From Streptomyces profundus (lineage in GTDB: Bacteria; Actinomycetota; Actinomycetes; Streptomycetales; Streptomycetaceae): DNA of 64,000 nucleotides. The stretch is from assembly GCF_020740535.1 (NCBI RefSeq), contig NZ_CP082362.1:1922001-1986000 (forward strand). The letters run 5' to 3'. This document shows, one piece after another, positions 51,333-60,600 of this stretch. The notes below the pieces were generated by a model. That model was given only the letters and a program-made list of their open reading frames with translations, made no database searches and was not told where the DNA came from. A program made the position numbers and the translations under genes. How positions within the stretch are numbered: position 1 is the stretch's first letter; each line of letters starts with the position of its first letter.

Positions 51333-52292
51333 TCACTCGCCGGCGTTGACGGTCGCCTCGTCGATCGCGCCGGCCTCCGCGTTCCACTCGGCCAGGATCT
51401 CGGCATAGGTGCCGTTGTCGATGATCTCCTGGACGGCGGCCTGGAGCGCGTCGCGCAGTTCGGTGTTGTCCTTGGCGACCGCGATGCCGTAGGGCGCGGC
51501 GTCGATCTGCTCGCCGACTACCTTGAACAGCTCGCCGTCGCCCGCGGTCAGCTCGTTGTAGAGCGCCACCGGGTAGTCCGTGATGACCACGTCGGCGCGG
51601 CCGTTCTGGAGCGCGGCGATGGAGTCGCTGTCCACCTGGTTGATCACCGGGCTGATCGCCTCGTCGCAGGACTCCTGCGCCGCCTCGACGACCGCCTCGT
51701 TGGCGGTGCCCTGCTGGGCCGCGACGTTGAGGCCGCAGAGGTCGGCCACGGACTCGACGCCGTGCGGGTTGTCGACGGGGACCAGGATCGCGGAGCCGGC
51801 CTGGAAGTAGTTGACGAAGTCCGCGCCGCCCTCGGCGTCCTCGCTGATGCCCTGCTGGCGCTCCGCCGTGTCCGTCATCGCGGACATGATCACGTCGTGG
51901 CGGCCGTTGTTCAGGCCCAGGATCAGACCGTCGAAGGTGCCGTTCTCGAAGACGAAGTCAACCCCGAGGGCCTCGCCGAGCGCGGCGCCGATGTCCGGGT
52001 CGATGCCGGCGATCTCGTCGTTCTCGTCGATGAACTCGATGGGCGCGTAGGCGATGTCCGAGCCGACCTTGATCTCGCCGGCGTCCTGGATGCTCTGCGG
52101 CAACAGCTCGAACAGCTCGCCGCGCTCCTCCGTGCCCTCGCCGGTGTCGGAGGACTCCGAACCGCCGGAGCCGCCGGAGTCGTCCCCGGCGTCGTCGGTC
52201 TGGTCACCACAGGCACCGAGCAGCAGAACGCCTGCGGCGGCGAGCGCACCTGCCGCGGCCAGACGGGAGCGGCGAGTGAGGCTGGCGGTCAT
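51333..52292 (-). CDS. Polar amino acid ABC transporter, substrate-binding lipoprotein
   Basis: 319 residues from ATG 52292 with AGGAGG upstream. A lipoprotein signal (LAAAGALAAAGVLLLGACG, with the lipidated Cys in LLGAC) is followed by a Gly/Ser/Asp/Glu-rich linker and an SBP_bac_3 domain (IKVGSDIAYAPIEFIDENDE, IDPDIGAALGEALGVDFVF, DVIMSAMTDTAERQQGI). It captures a polar amino acid outside the membrane and passes it to the permease encoded 45 bp downstream. The exact amino acid is unknown. Confidence 0.93.
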   Translation of the reverse strand: MTASLTRRSRLAAAGALAAAGVLLLGACGDQTDDAGDDSGGSGGSESSDTGEGTEERGELFELLPQSIQDAGEIKVGSDIAYAPIEFIDENDEIAGIDPDIGAALGEALGVDFVFENGTFDGLILGLNNGRHDVIMSAMTDTAERQQGISEDAEGGADFVNYFQAGSAILVPVDNPHGVESVADLCGLNVAAQQGTANEAVVEAAQESCDEAISPVINQVDSDSIAALQNGRADVVITDYPVALYNELTAGDGELFKVVGEQIDAAPYGIAVAKDNTELRDALQAAVQEIIDNGTYAEILAEWNAEAGAIDEATVNAGE

Positions 52293-52882
52293 GGCGTGAT
52301 CCTCCTGGGGCGAAAAACCGAGGGGGGCCGGGCACGCGTCTTCGAGTGTCGCGACGGGGTTCAACGGTCGATGAGAGGACATCCTGCCATCCGAAAGCGG
52401 AACTTCACCGGCCAGTAGATCAAGATCGGATAACGGACAACCGACACCGGAGAGCGGAGGTGGACAACTCGTGGGCGCGGGTTGTTCCTTGCGCGTTCCT
52501 GAGAGATGCGTCACGCACCCCCGCCACCGCAGGTCAGCGGAGGCCGAGCACGCCCCGTGGCCCGGCGCGGCGCGCGTCCGCCGGCCGGGCCGGCGCGGTT
52601 CGCCCGGACGCCGAACCCATTCGTGTCCCGGCCCCTCCATCCGGTAGAACCGACCCTTACACCCCTCACCCGGGGACCTGGGCGTCTGTGCGAAGCGCCC
52701 GGCGTCCGCACCCTCCCCGTGCCGGCAGCCACGTGCCGGACGGGCGGCGGACGTGGTGCCGCCCGTGCTCCGACCGGAGAGCGGCCACCCGCGAACAGTC
52801 ACGGTGCGGCGCGTTGTGCCTCGGAGCACCGACACCGCGCCGACCCGCATGAGATTGCATGAGACAAAGGGGTTCTCAGCCA
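52293..52882. other. Divergent promoter region, ABC operon and malic enzyme
   Basis: 590 bp without a supported gene. It must carry the promoters of the leftward ABC transporter operon and the rightward malic enzyme gene. The open frames inside it encode only Arg/Pro-rich strings. No hairpin, repeat or consensus box stood out. Confidence 0.55.
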
Positions 52883-54118
52883 GTGGCATCGGAGATCATC
52901 AACCCACGCGGTGAACTCACCCGCGAACAGCCCACCCATGCCCCGTCGGCCGGGCTGGTCGACGCCGGCATCGACCCGGTGTTCGCCCTGCACCGGGGCG
53001 GCAAGATGGCCGTGCGCGGCACCGTCCCGCTGCGCGACGCGGACGACCTCTCGCTCGCCTACACCCCCGGCGTCGCCCGGGTCTGCGAGGCGATCGCGGA
53101 ACGGCCCGAGCTGGTCCACGACTACACCTGGAAGTCGGGGACGGTCGCGGTGGTCACCGACGGCAGCGCGGTGCTCGGCCTGGGCGACATCGGGCCCGAG
53201 GCGTCGCTTCCGGTGATGGAGGGCAAGGCCATCCTGTTCAAGCAGTTCGGCGGCGTGGACGCGGTCCCGGTGGCGCTCGACTGCCGCGAGCCCGACGAAC
53301 TCGTCGAGACCGTCGTCCGGTTGGCGCCGTCCTTCGGCGGCATCAACCTGGAGGACATCTCGGCCCCGCGGTGCTTCGAGATCGAGCGGCGGCTCCAGGA
53401 GCGCCTGGACATCCCGGTCTTCCACGACGACCAGCACGGCACCGCCGTGGTCACGCTGGCCGCGCTGCGGAACGCGGCCAGGCTCACCGGGCGTGACCTG
53501 GCCGATCTGCGGGTGGTCATCTCGGGCGCCGGCGCGGCCGGCGTCGCCATCAGCCGCATCCTGATGGGCGCCGGCGTCGGCGACGTCGTGGTCTGCGACC
53601 GGCGCGGCGTGGTCTCGGCGGACCGCACGGATCTGACGGACGTCAAACGGGAGTTGGCCGAGCTGACCAACCGGACGGGACTGACCGGTTCGCTGGCGGA
53701 CGCGCTGGCCGGCGCCGACGTGTTCGTCGGGGTCAGCGGGGGCACCGTTCCCGAGTCGGCGGTGGCGAGCATGGCCCCGGGCGCGTTCGTCTTCGCCATG
53801 GCCAACCCGGACCCCGAGGTCCACCCCGAGGTGGCCGCCCGGCACGCGGCGGTGGTGGCCACCGGGCGCAGCGACTTCCCCAACCAGATCAACAACGTGC
53901 TGGCCTTCCCCGGGATCTTCGCCGGCGCCCTGCGGGTGCGGGCCACCCGGATCACCGAGGGCATGAAGCTGGCCGCCGCCGAGGCCCTGGCCTCGGTGGT
54001 CGCTGACGAGCTGAGCCCCACCCGGGTGATCCCCTCCCCGTTCGACGAGCGGGTGGCGCCGGCCGTGGCCGCCGCCGTCGCCGAGGCGGCGCGCGCCGAG
54101 GGCGTCGCGCGGATCTGA
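52883..54118 (+). CDS. NAD-dependent malic enzyme
   Basis: 411 residues from GTG 52883, chosen because relatives start with an AxEIxNPR segment; ATG 52859 is possible. Conserved parts are SLAYTPGVARVCEAIAE, the catalytic/metal region GSAVLGLGDIGPEASLPVM with GGINLEDISAPRCFEIE (Glu-Asp), FHDDQHGTAVV, and the NAD-binding VVISGAGAAGVAISRIL. It oxidatively decarboxylates malate to pyruvate, feeding pyruvate/acetyl-CoA from the TCA cycle. It ends at a strong hairpin. Confidence 0.94.
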   Translation: MASEIINPRGELTREQPTHAPSAGLVDAGIDPVFALHRGGKMAVRGTVPLRDADDLSLAYTPGVARVCEAIAERPELVHDYTWKSGTVAVVTDGSAVLGLGDIGPEASLPVMEGKAILFKQFGGVDAVPVALDCREPDELVETVVRLAPSFGGINLEDISAPRCFEIERRLQERLDIPVFHDDQHGTAVVTLAALRNAARLTGRDLADLRVVISGAGAAGVAISRILMGAGVGDVVVCDRRGVVSADRTDLTDVKRELAELTNRTGLTGSLADALAGADVFVGVSGGTVPESAVASMAPGAFVFAMANPDPEVHPEVAARHAAVVATGRSDFPNQINNVLAFPGIFAGALRVRATRITEGMKLAAAEALASVVADELSPTRVIPSPFDERVAPAVAAAVAEAARAEGVARI

Positions 54119-54127
54119 CCCGCCGCG

Positions 54128-54161
54128 CCCGCCGTCCGGCCCGTGCGGGCCGGGCGGCGGG
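54128..54161. terminator. Bidirectional terminator
   Basis: Arms at 54128-54142 (CCCGCCGTCCGGCCC) and 54147-54161 (GGGCCGGGCGGCGGG) form a 15-bp stem with one T-G pair and a 4-nt loop, between the convergent malic enzyme and methyltransferase genes. Confidence 0.8.
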
Positions 54162-54170
54162 GGTGCGGGT

Positions 54171-54929
54171 TCAGCGCAGGGCCAGCACGGTGGCGTCGTT
54201 CGGGGAGGCCCAGACCGGCCTGGCCTCGGCGAAGCCGGCCTCGCGCAGGGCGTCGACATGCCAGTCGATGGAGAACATCTGCCCGTCGGAGTGATCGCCC
54301 TCGCTGGGGTCGCCGAAGATCCGGAACCGCTCCGCCGTGGGGGCGGCCAACTCGGGCGCCTCGGCGGCCGACCGCCACCACTCCGCCCAGTCGGCGCGGC
54401 CCCGCTCCTTCTCCCGGCGCTGCCTGGCCTCGTCGAAGGCCCTGATCGCCGCGTTGATCCGGGGCGCCCGCTCGTGCGGCATATGGTCGGCGTTGAGGAA
54501 GACGCCGCCGGGCCGCACCAGTTGGGCCAGCCGGCCGTAGAGCGCGCGCAGCGACTCCTCGCGCAGCCAGTGCAGTGCGGTCGCGGTCAGCACCGCGTCA
54601 TAGGAGGGGTGCGGGAGCGCGGCCGTCCAGTCGGGGTCGGTGAGATCGGCGGCGACGAACGAGGCCCTGGGGTGGTCGGCGAAGCTGCCCCTGGCGATGG
54701 TCAGCAGCGCGGGGTCGAGGTCGACGCCCGTGCTGACCGCGTCGGGGAACCTGCGCAGCGCCCTGGCACTGATGCTGCCGGTGCCACAGGCGAGATCGAG
54801 CACGCGGGGACGGTCCCCGACGACGGCCTCGACCGCGTCGAGCATCACCCGGAACCGCTCCTCCCGATCCGGCAGGTACCACTCCTGCTGATCGTCCCAA
54901 CTCTGCTGCCAAACAGACCAGTCCGTCAT
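54171..54929 (-). CDS. Class I SAM-dependent methyltransferase
   Basis: 252 residues from ATG 54929 with GGGGAG upstream. Motif I is RVLDLACGTGSISARAL at about residue 42, followed by GVDLDPALLTIARGSF and ASFVAADLTDPDW, then YDAVLTATALHWL and LVRPGGVFLNADHM. It should transfer a methyl group from S-adenosylmethionine; the acceptor is not predictable. It is divergent from the CGNR zinc-finger gene. Confidence 0.88.
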   Translation of the reverse strand: MTDWSVWQQSWDDQQEWYLPDREERFRVMLDAVEAVVGDRPRVLDLACGTGSISARALRRFPDAVSTGVDLDPALLTIARGSFADHPRASFVAADLTDPDWTAALPHPSYDAVLTATALHWLREESLRALYGRLAQLVRPGGVFLNADHMPHERAPRINAAIRAFDEARQRREKERGRADWAEWWRSAAEAPELAAPTAERFRIFGDPSEGDHSDGQMFSIDWHVDALREAGFAEARPVWASPNDATVLALR

Positions 54930-55052
54930 ATCCGCTCCCCTGGGCTCGGTGTCGGTCGAGAAGACGCGAGAGCCGTCAGTAAGGGCCGATATCCGGATCG
55001 GCCCATTACTATGGCCCGGGCCGACTATAAACCGCGCCGGTAAGGAATCACA

Positions 55053-55757
55053 ATGGAGTTGACCTATTACGCGGACTTCGCCGTACGCCTGGTGAACACG
55101 GAGCAGCCGCAGCGCGGCACCGACTCCCTCACCTCGGTGGACGCCGTCCGCGCGCTCTTCGGCGAGGCCCAGCACGCGGCCCGCCGGGCGGGCGAGGGCG
55201 ATGTGACCCGACTGCGCGGCGTCCGCGGCCGGCTGCGCGCCGTCTTCACCGCCGCGCACGAGGGCGAGGAGGTGCGCGCCGTCGACCTGCTGAACGCCCT
55301 GCTGCTCGAATACCCGGCGAGCCCCCAGATCTCGGGGCACGACTACCTCGACGAGGCCGGTCGGCCCCGCTGGCACCTGCACCTCGCCGAGCATCCGTCG
55401 AACGCCACCGCCGGCTATGCCGCCATCGCCTGCATGGGGCTCGCCTTCCAGCTCACCGATCTGGGCGTCAACCGGCTCGGCATCTGCGAAGCGGCCCCCT
55501 GCCGCAACGCCTATATCGACACATCGACCAATCGTTCCAAGCGCTACTGCACCGACCGCTGTGCCACCCGCGCCAACGTCGCCGCCTACCGGGCGCGCAA
55601 GCGCCGGGAGCGCGCGGAGAGCGGGCGCACGGTGGACGGCAGCCGGCCCAGCGCCCCCACCAGGGAGCCGACCCGGCCCGGGGAGCCGGCGGGCGCCGGC
55701 GCCTCGACCAGCCCGGAGACGCCGGGCGACCCGACGGCGTCAGCCGGGGAACGCTGA
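55053..55757 (+). CDS. CGNR zinc-finger regulator (ABATE domain)
   Basis: 234 residues. The N-terminal ~150 residues form the ABATE-like ligand domain (TYYADFAVRLVNTE; LRAVFTAAHEGEEVRAVDLL). The C-terminal zinc finger is GICEAAPCRNAYIDTSTNRS followed by KRYCTDRCATRANVAAYRAR, where four cysteines bind zinc. Residues after about 190 are a Pro/Gly/Ser-rich tail; its coding DNA overlaps the 3' end of sodX on the other strand by 172 bp. Likely a DNA-binding stress regulator. Confidence 0.88.
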   Translation: MELTYYADFAVRLVNTEQPQRGTDSLTSVDAVRALFGEAQHAARRAGEGDVTRLRGVRGRLRAVFTAAHEGEEVRAVDLLNALLLEYPASPQISGHDYLDEAGRPRWHLHLAEHPSNATAGYAAIACMGLAFQLTDLGVNRLGICEAAPCRNAYIDTSTNRSKRYCTDRCATRANVAAYRARKRRERAESGRTVDGSRPSAPTREPTRPGEPAGAGASTSPETPGDPTASAGER

Positions 55758-56050
55758 CCCAACGGCGAGCGCAGCCGCACCAGCGCCCTCGCCACCAGCA
55801 GCCCGTCCGGCACCACGCCGAACTCCCGACTGTCGTTGGTGACCGCGCCGTTGTCGCCCAGCACCCACCAGCCCTCGTCCCGCCGCTCCACCGCGCGCTT
55901 CACGATCAGCAGATCGTGCTGGAACGGGTGGCGCAGCACCACCACATGCCCGGGACGCACCCTGGCACCATAGGCGAGCAGCAACTGGTCACCCGGACGC
56001 AGGGTGGGCAGCATCGAGGGGTTGTAGACCTCGGCCAACCCAAACCTCAT
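55586..56050 (-). CDS. sodX: Nickel superoxide dismutase maturation protease
   Basis: 154 residues from ATG 56050. It is a signal-peptidase-like (S26) protease: the catalytic serine is in NPSMLPTLRPGDQLLL and the lysine in LLIVKRAVERRD, with GWWVLGDNGAV following. Its C-terminus ends SRRLRAR, as I remember in S. coelicolor SodX, which supports the stop at 55586 even though the last 172 bp lie antisense within the CGNR gene. It is divergent from sodN and probably removes the SodN leader so that the nickel-binding histidine becomes N-terminal. Confidence 0.9.
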   Translation of the reverse strand: MRFGLAEVYNPSMLPTLRPGDQLLLAYGARVRPGHVVVLRHPFQHDLLIVKRAVERRDEGWWVLGDNGAVTNDSREFGVVPDGLLVARALVRLRSPLGQRSPADAVGSPGVSGLVEAPAPAGSPGRVGSLVGALGRLPSTVRPLSARSRRLRAR

Positions 56051-56303
56051 CGCACCCTCACTTGTCGTCCATGAGCCATCGTGCCCGGAACGCCCGTTGA
56101 TCGCATGCGGGCGCCTCGGACCGGCCCGTACCCCGGGCCCGAACCATCCTCGCGCCCCCACCCGCCAGGCTCCGCCTCAGGGCCCGCCACGGCATGGGAC
56201 TTTCGATCCAAGACCCCGCCGAGCCCCCGGGTCGACGGAGAAAACCGGCCCTGTACGGAGTAACCTCGCCGGTGAGAAGACGATCACGAGGAAGGACAGC
56301 TCT

Positions 56304-56699
56304 ATGCTCTCCCGCCTGTTCGCCCCGAAGGTCAAGGTCAGCGCGCACTGCGACCTTCCGTGTGGCGTGTACGACCCGGCCCAGGCCCGCATCGAGGCCG
56401 AGTCCGTCAAGGCCGTCCAGGAGAAGTACCAAGCCAACGACGACCCGCACTTCCGTGCCAGGGCCACCGTCATCAAGGAGGAGCGCGCCGAGCTGGCGAA
56501 GCATCACGTCTCGGTGCTGTGGAGCGACTACTTCAAGCCGCCGCACTTCGAGAAGTACCCCGAGCTGCACCAGCTGGTCAACGAGACCCTCAAGGCCCTG
56601 AGCGCCGCCAAGGGTTCGACCGACCCGGCGACCGGCCAGAAGGCCCTGGACTACATCGCCCAGATCGACAAGATCTTCTGGGAGACCAAGAAGGGCTGA
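56304..56699 (+). CDS. sodN: Superoxide dismutase, Ni
   Basis: 131 residues from ATG 56304 with GGAAGG upstream. A 14-residue leader (MLSRLFAPKVKVSA) precedes the nickel hook HCDLPCGVYDPAQARIEAES; after cleavage the histidine amino group and both cysteines bind nickel. The rest is the four-helix bundle (VQEKYQANDDPHFRARATVI; WSDYFKPPHFEKYPELH). It removes superoxide in the cytoplasm. The maturation protease gene sodX is divergent from it. Confidence 0.97.
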   Translation: MLSRLFAPKVKVSAHCDLPCGVYDPAQARIEAESVKAVQEKYQANDDPHFRARATVIKEERAELAKHHVSVLWSDYFKPPHFEKYPELHQLVNETLKALSAAKGSTDPATGQKALDYIAQIDKIFWETKKG

Positions 56700-56891
56700 C
56701 GCCCCCTCAGGGCGTCCATCCCCTCCGCACCCGGATCGCGGCCCGCCCAACCCGGCGGCCATGGCGGTCCGGGTGCGCTCTTGTGCACCGGCCGCCCGCC
56801 GCCCCTCTTGGCCGGCCGGGGGCCGGTGACGGAGGATTCCCCTGTCCGCCAGGCGCCCGGTCAGCGGGCGCCCGAACCAGGGGAGATGGAC

Positions 56892-58127
56892 GTGAACAGG
56901 AGCGCGGGAAAGCGGTTCGCCGAAGAGATCCTGATCGTCGGCGCCGGCGTGGTGGGGGCCTCGGTCGCCTACCACCTCACCCGGCTGGGGCACGAGCGGG
57001 TGACGGTGCTCGACGCCCGTGACCGCGCCCGGCTGCCCGGCTCGACCGGTCTGGCGCCCGGCTTCGTCGGCCAGCTCAGCGCCACCCCCGAGCTGACCGT
57101 GCTGGCCCGGGACAGCGTCGCCACCTACCGCGCGCTCGCCAAGACCACGCCCGAGCCGGTCTTCTTGCAGGTCGGCTGCCTTGAGGTCGCCACCACACCC
57201 GCCCGCCTTGAGCAGGCCCACCACGACGTGGAGCAGGGCGAACGGGCCGGACTGCCGGCCCGGGTGCTCGACCCCACCGAGGCCGCAGCGCTGGCCCCCG
57301 CGCTGATCGACGCCGAGCGCGCCCTGGGCGCGCTGCACCTGCCCACCGACGGCGCCGCCGACCCGGCCGCGCTCACCCACGCCCTCGTCCAGGCCGCCAC
57401 GAACGGCGGAGCGCGCTTCCGCTTCGACGCGCCGGTGCGCGCGCTGGAGATCGAGGACGGCCGGGTGGTGGGCGTGCGCGCCGGGGCGGACGGCGAGCTG
57501 CTGCGCGCCGGCCGGACCGTGCTGGCCACCGGGATCTGGGGCCCCGTGCTGGCGGCGACGGCCAGCGTGCGCCTGCCCATGGCCGCCGTCCAACACCCCT
57601 ACCTCTACACCGCCGAACTGCCGGAACTCGACGACACCCCCATCGACGGACCGATCGTCCGCTACCCCGACCACGCCGTCTACACCCGCCGCCACGGCCG
57701 CCGCTACGGGCTCGGCTCCTACGCCCACCCACCGCTTCCGCTGACTCCCTCAGCCGCCCTCACCTCAGCGGAACTCCCCTTCAGGGAAGAGGACTTCGGC
57801 ACCGCCCCGGCCGCGGCCACCGCCCTGGTGCCGGTCTTCCGCACGGCCCCAGTGGGCCGCCGCCTCAACGGGGTGTTCGCCCTGACGCCCGACGAACTCC
57901 CACTGGTCGGGCCAGCCGCCGGGGTGGCGGGGCTGTGGTGCGCCGAGGCGTCCTGGGTCACCCACGCCGGCGGCGTCGGCCGCCAGCTGGCCAGCCAGCT
58001 CCTGGAGACCGGCGACCCGCTGGTCGACCCCGAGCGGCTGGCCCCCGACCGCTTCGCCTCCTGGAGCGACGAACGGATCAGCGCCACCGCCCTCGGCCAC
58101 TACCAGGGCATCTACGACGCGCACTGA
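56892..58127 (+). CDS. FAD-dependent oxidoreductase (DAO family)
   Basis: 411 residues from GTG 56892, chosen because GGGGAG lies 6 nt upstream; ATG 56886 overlaps that site. The N-terminal dinucleotide motif is ILIVGAGVVGASVAYHLTRL, followed by an acidic strand end (VTVLDARDRA) and GSTGLAPGFVGQLS. The C-terminal part GVAGLWCAEASWVTHAGGVG fits glycine/sarcosine-oxidase relatives, which oxidise amines or amino acids. Its 3' end overlaps the convergent helicase gene by 16 bp. Confidence 0.9.
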   Translation: MNRSAGKRFAEEILIVGAGVVGASVAYHLTRLGHERVTVLDARDRARLPGSTGLAPGFVGQLSATPELTVLARDSVATYRALAKTTPEPVFLQVGCLEVATTPARLEQAHHDVEQGERAGLPARVLDPTEAAALAPALIDAERALGALHLPTDGAADPAALTHALVQAATNGGARFRFDAPVRALEIEDGRVVGVRAGADGELLRAGRTVLATGIWGPVLAATASVRLPMAAVQHPYLYTAELPELDDTPIDGPIVRYPDHAVYTRRHGRRYGLGSYAHPPLPLTPSAALTSAELPFREEDFGTAPAAATALVPVFRTAPVGRRLNGVFALTPDELPLVGPAAGVAGLWCAEASWVTHAGGVGRQLASQLLETGDPLVDPERLAPDRFASWSDERISATALGHYQGIYDAH

Positions 58128-60418
58128 CCCGTGCCCCGCTCGCACCCCAGCGGCCCGACCAGGCCCGCCAGCCCCACCGGCGGCGCTGACCCCGGGTGGA
58201 GCACGCCAAGACGCCTGGTCGGGCGGGTCAGCGCGACATAGAGGTCGCCGAGTCCACGCGGCCCATCGGCGACCATCCGCTCCGGGTCGACGACCACCAC
58301 CGCGTCGAACTCAAGCCCCTTGGCGGTGCCCGGGTCCAACGCGACGATCCGCTCGCCGCGCCCCAGGGCCGCGACCGCCGCCCCGGCCGCGCCCCGCAGC
58401 GCCCGGGGCACCAGCACGGCGACCCGTCCCGCCGGCAGCGCCTCGCACTCCAGCGCGGCGAGCCGCGCCGCCTCGGCGGCCAGCCCGGCGGGCGAGGCGT
58501 CCGCCGCGCGGCGCCACCAGGGGCGCACACCGCTCTCCCGCACGGCGCGCGGCGCCCGCCGCGACGGGTCGATCCGGCCGAGCACCTCGGCCGCGACCTC
58601 GGCGATCTCCGTCGGCAGCCGGTAGTTGACGGTCAGCTCGGCCAGCCGCCAGCGGTCGCCCACATGGGGCCGCAGCACGTCGTCCCAGGACGGCGCGCCC
58701 CCCGGGTCACCGGTCTGCGCGATATCGCCGACCAGCGTCATCGACCGGGCGGGAGCGCGGCGCATCAGCAGCCGCCAGGCCATCGGGGACAGCTCCTGCG
58801 CCTCGTCCACCACCACATGGCCGAAGGCCCAGGTGCGGTCGGCCGCGGCGCGCCGCGCCGGGGTGCGGTGATCCACGGCGGCCTGCCGCTCGGCGAGCGC
58901 CTCGGCGTCCAACAGGTCCCAGCCGGCGAGCTGTTCCGACTCCTCGCCGTCGTCGACGTCGACCGTCCGGGAGCCGTAGCCGACGGCCAGCGCCTCCCCG
59001 GCCAGCCGCAGCGCGTGGGCCCGTTCCTCGTCCTCGGGGCCGGGGCCCGCCTCGGGCAGCGGGCCGAGGAGCTCGGCCGCCTCGTCCAGCAGGGGCACAT
59101 CCGCCGCCGTCCAGCCGTCGGGCGCCTCGGGGCGGTGCAGGGCGGCGCGTTCCGCCTCGGTCAGCCCGGGCGCGGCCACGGCCAGCCGGTCGAGCGAGCC
59201 GAGGAGGCCGGCGAGCAGCGTCGTCGGGCTGAGCGTGGGCCACAGCTCGTCGAGGGTCGCCCGCACCGCGGGCTCGGCGACGAGGTCGGCGCGGACGGTG
59301 GCGATCTCCTCCTCGCCCAACAGCGGGCCGCCGTCCAGCACATCCGTGCCGAACTCCGCCACCGACAGCTCGGTCAGGGCGTCGACCAGCAGCTTCGCGA
59401 AGACGTCTCTGGCCTGGTTGTGCGGCAGTCCGCTCGCCCTGGCCGCCCGCCTGAGCGCGGCGCAGGTGGTCGGCGCCAGCCGGAGCCGCTGGCGGTCGAC
59501 CTCGACGACACAGCCGTCGTCCGGGGCCAGTTGACGGTCGGCGACGGCCCGTTCCAGCACCTCGACCATGGCGCGCCGCCCCTTGAGCGTCGCGCCCGCC
59601 GCATGCTCCGCGCCCTGGGGGCGCACGCCGGGGTAGAGCTGGTCGACGGTGGCAAGAAGCACGCCGGTCTCGCCCAGCGAGGGCAGCACGTCGCCGATGT
59701 AGCGCAGGAACGTCGGGTTGGGGCCGACCACCAGCACCACGCTCCTGGCCAGTTGTTCACGCCGGGTGTAGAGGAGGTAGGCGGCGCGGTGGAGCGCGAC
59801 GGCGGTCTTTCCCGTGCCTGGGCCGCCCTGCACCACCAGCACCCCACGGTGGTGGGCACGGATGACCTCGTCCTGCTCGGCCTGGATGGTGGCCACGATG
59901 TCGCCCATCCGGTCCGTCCTGGCCGCGTTCAGCGCGTCCAGCAGCGCCGAGTCCCCGCTCACCTCGGCGGTGCCGGCGAACTCCTCGTCCCACACTCCGA
60001 CGACGACGCGCCCCTGTGACTGGATATGCCGACGCCGACGCACCTCCAACGGATTGAGCGCGGTGGCCACATAGAAGGGACGAGCGGCGGGCGCCCGCCA
60101 GTCGATGAGCAACGGGTTGTACGTTCCGTCCGTGTCCCGCAGCCCCAGCCGGCCGATATAGCGGCGCTCCTCGTCCCGCATATCGAGTCGGCCGAAGCAC
60201 AGCCCGTTCTCCACACCGTCGAGCAGCGCCAGCCGGCTGGCCAACTCCTGTGCCGTGACATCGCGTTCGGCCAGCCCCTGATGGCCGAGCCCGGTGCTCG
60301 CCAGGGTGGCGTCCAGCTGCCGCGCCACCTGCTCGCGCAGGGCGTCGAGCCGCTCGTACAGGCCATTCACATAGCGGCGTTCGGCATCGAGGTCCCCGTT
60401 TTCCTGGCGACTTGACAT
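58112..60418 (-). CDS. helR: HelD/HelR-like RNA polymerase-associated helicase
   Basis: 768 residues. The N-terminal coiled coil (RRYVNGLYERLDALREQVAR) is followed by the UvrD/Rep-like ATPase halves: Walker A VVQGGPGTGKTAVALHRAAY at about residue 196, FGHVVVDEAQELSPMAWRLL (Walker B), TLVGDIAQTGDPGG, LTVNYRLPTEIAEV, and GLEFDAVVVVDPERMVADGP, LYVALTRPTRRLGVLHPG. These match HelR, which removes rifamycin-stalled factors from RNA polymerase and so gives resistance. A RAE-like sequence lies 164 bp upstream (60582-60600). Confidence 0.85.
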   Translation of the reverse strand: MSSRQENGDLDAERRYVNGLYERLDALREQVARQLDATLASTGLGHQGLAERDVTAQELASRLALLDGVENGLCFGRLDMRDEERRYIGRLGLRDTDGTYNPLLIDWRAPAARPFYVATALNPLEVRRRRHIQSQGRVVVGVWDEEFAGTAEVSGDSALLDALNAARTDRMGDIVATIQAEQDEVIRAHHRGVLVVQGGPGTGKTAVALHRAAYLLYTRREQLARSVVLVVGPNPTFLRYIGDVLPSLGETGVLLATVDQLYPGVRPQGAEHAAGATLKGRRAMVEVLERAVADRQLAPDDGCVVEVDRQRLRLAPTTCAALRRAARASGLPHNQARDVFAKLLVDALTELSVAEFGTDVLDGGPLLGEEEIATVRADLVAEPAVRATLDELWPTLSPTTLLAGLLGSLDRLAVAAPGLTEAERAALHRPEAPDGWTAADVPLLDEAAELLGPLPEAGPGPEDEERAHALRLAGEALAVGYGSRTVDVDDGEESEQLAGWDLLDAEALAERQAAVDHRTPARRAAADRTWAFGHVVVDEAQELSPMAWRLLMRRAPARSMTLVGDIAQTGDPGGAPSWDDVLRPHVGDRWRLAELTVNYRLPTEIAEVAAEVLGRIDPSRRAPRAVRESGVRPWWRRAADASPAGLAAEAARLAALECEALPAGRVAVLVPRALRGAAGAAVAALGRGERIVALDPGTAKGLEFDAVVVVDPERMVADGPRGLGDLYVALTRPTRRLGVLHPGSAPPVGLAGLVGPLGCERGTGQCAS

Positions 60419-60519
60419 CGCTTTCCTCTACTCGCCAGAAATTCGCTAGAATTAGCTTGTGAGTTGACTCGCCGATCCTTTTCAGGCGCATCAAACCCAG
60501 CAATATAGCGAAGAATTCG

Positions 60520-60549
60520 CCGCCCTTTCAAGGGGCGGTTTTCCTTTTT
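60520..60549 (+). terminator. Orphan intrinsic terminator upstream of helR
   Basis: CCGCCC (60520-60525) and GGGCGG (60533-60538) form a short GC stem followed on the plus strand by TTTTCCTTTTT, a textbook intrinsic terminator. No plus-strand gene precedes it: helR reads leftwards. It could end a short transcript starting between 60419 and 60500, or act as an attenuator for the gene at 60716. Confidence 0.7.
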
Positions 60550-60581
60550 CCGGACCGCTGCCGCCCACCCCGCGCGTGCAA

Positions 60582-60600
60582 CGCCTTGGCAACAAGCCCC
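60582..60600 (-). promoter_or_regulatory. RAE-like inverted repeat upstream of helR
   Basis: On the minus strand this reads GGGGCTTGTTGCCAAGGCG, an imperfect dyad with CTTG and CAAG arms. It resembles, from memory, the 19-bp rifamycin-associated element found ahead of rifamycin-resistance genes including helR. It lies about 164 bp upstream of the helR start. Confidence 0.6.
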
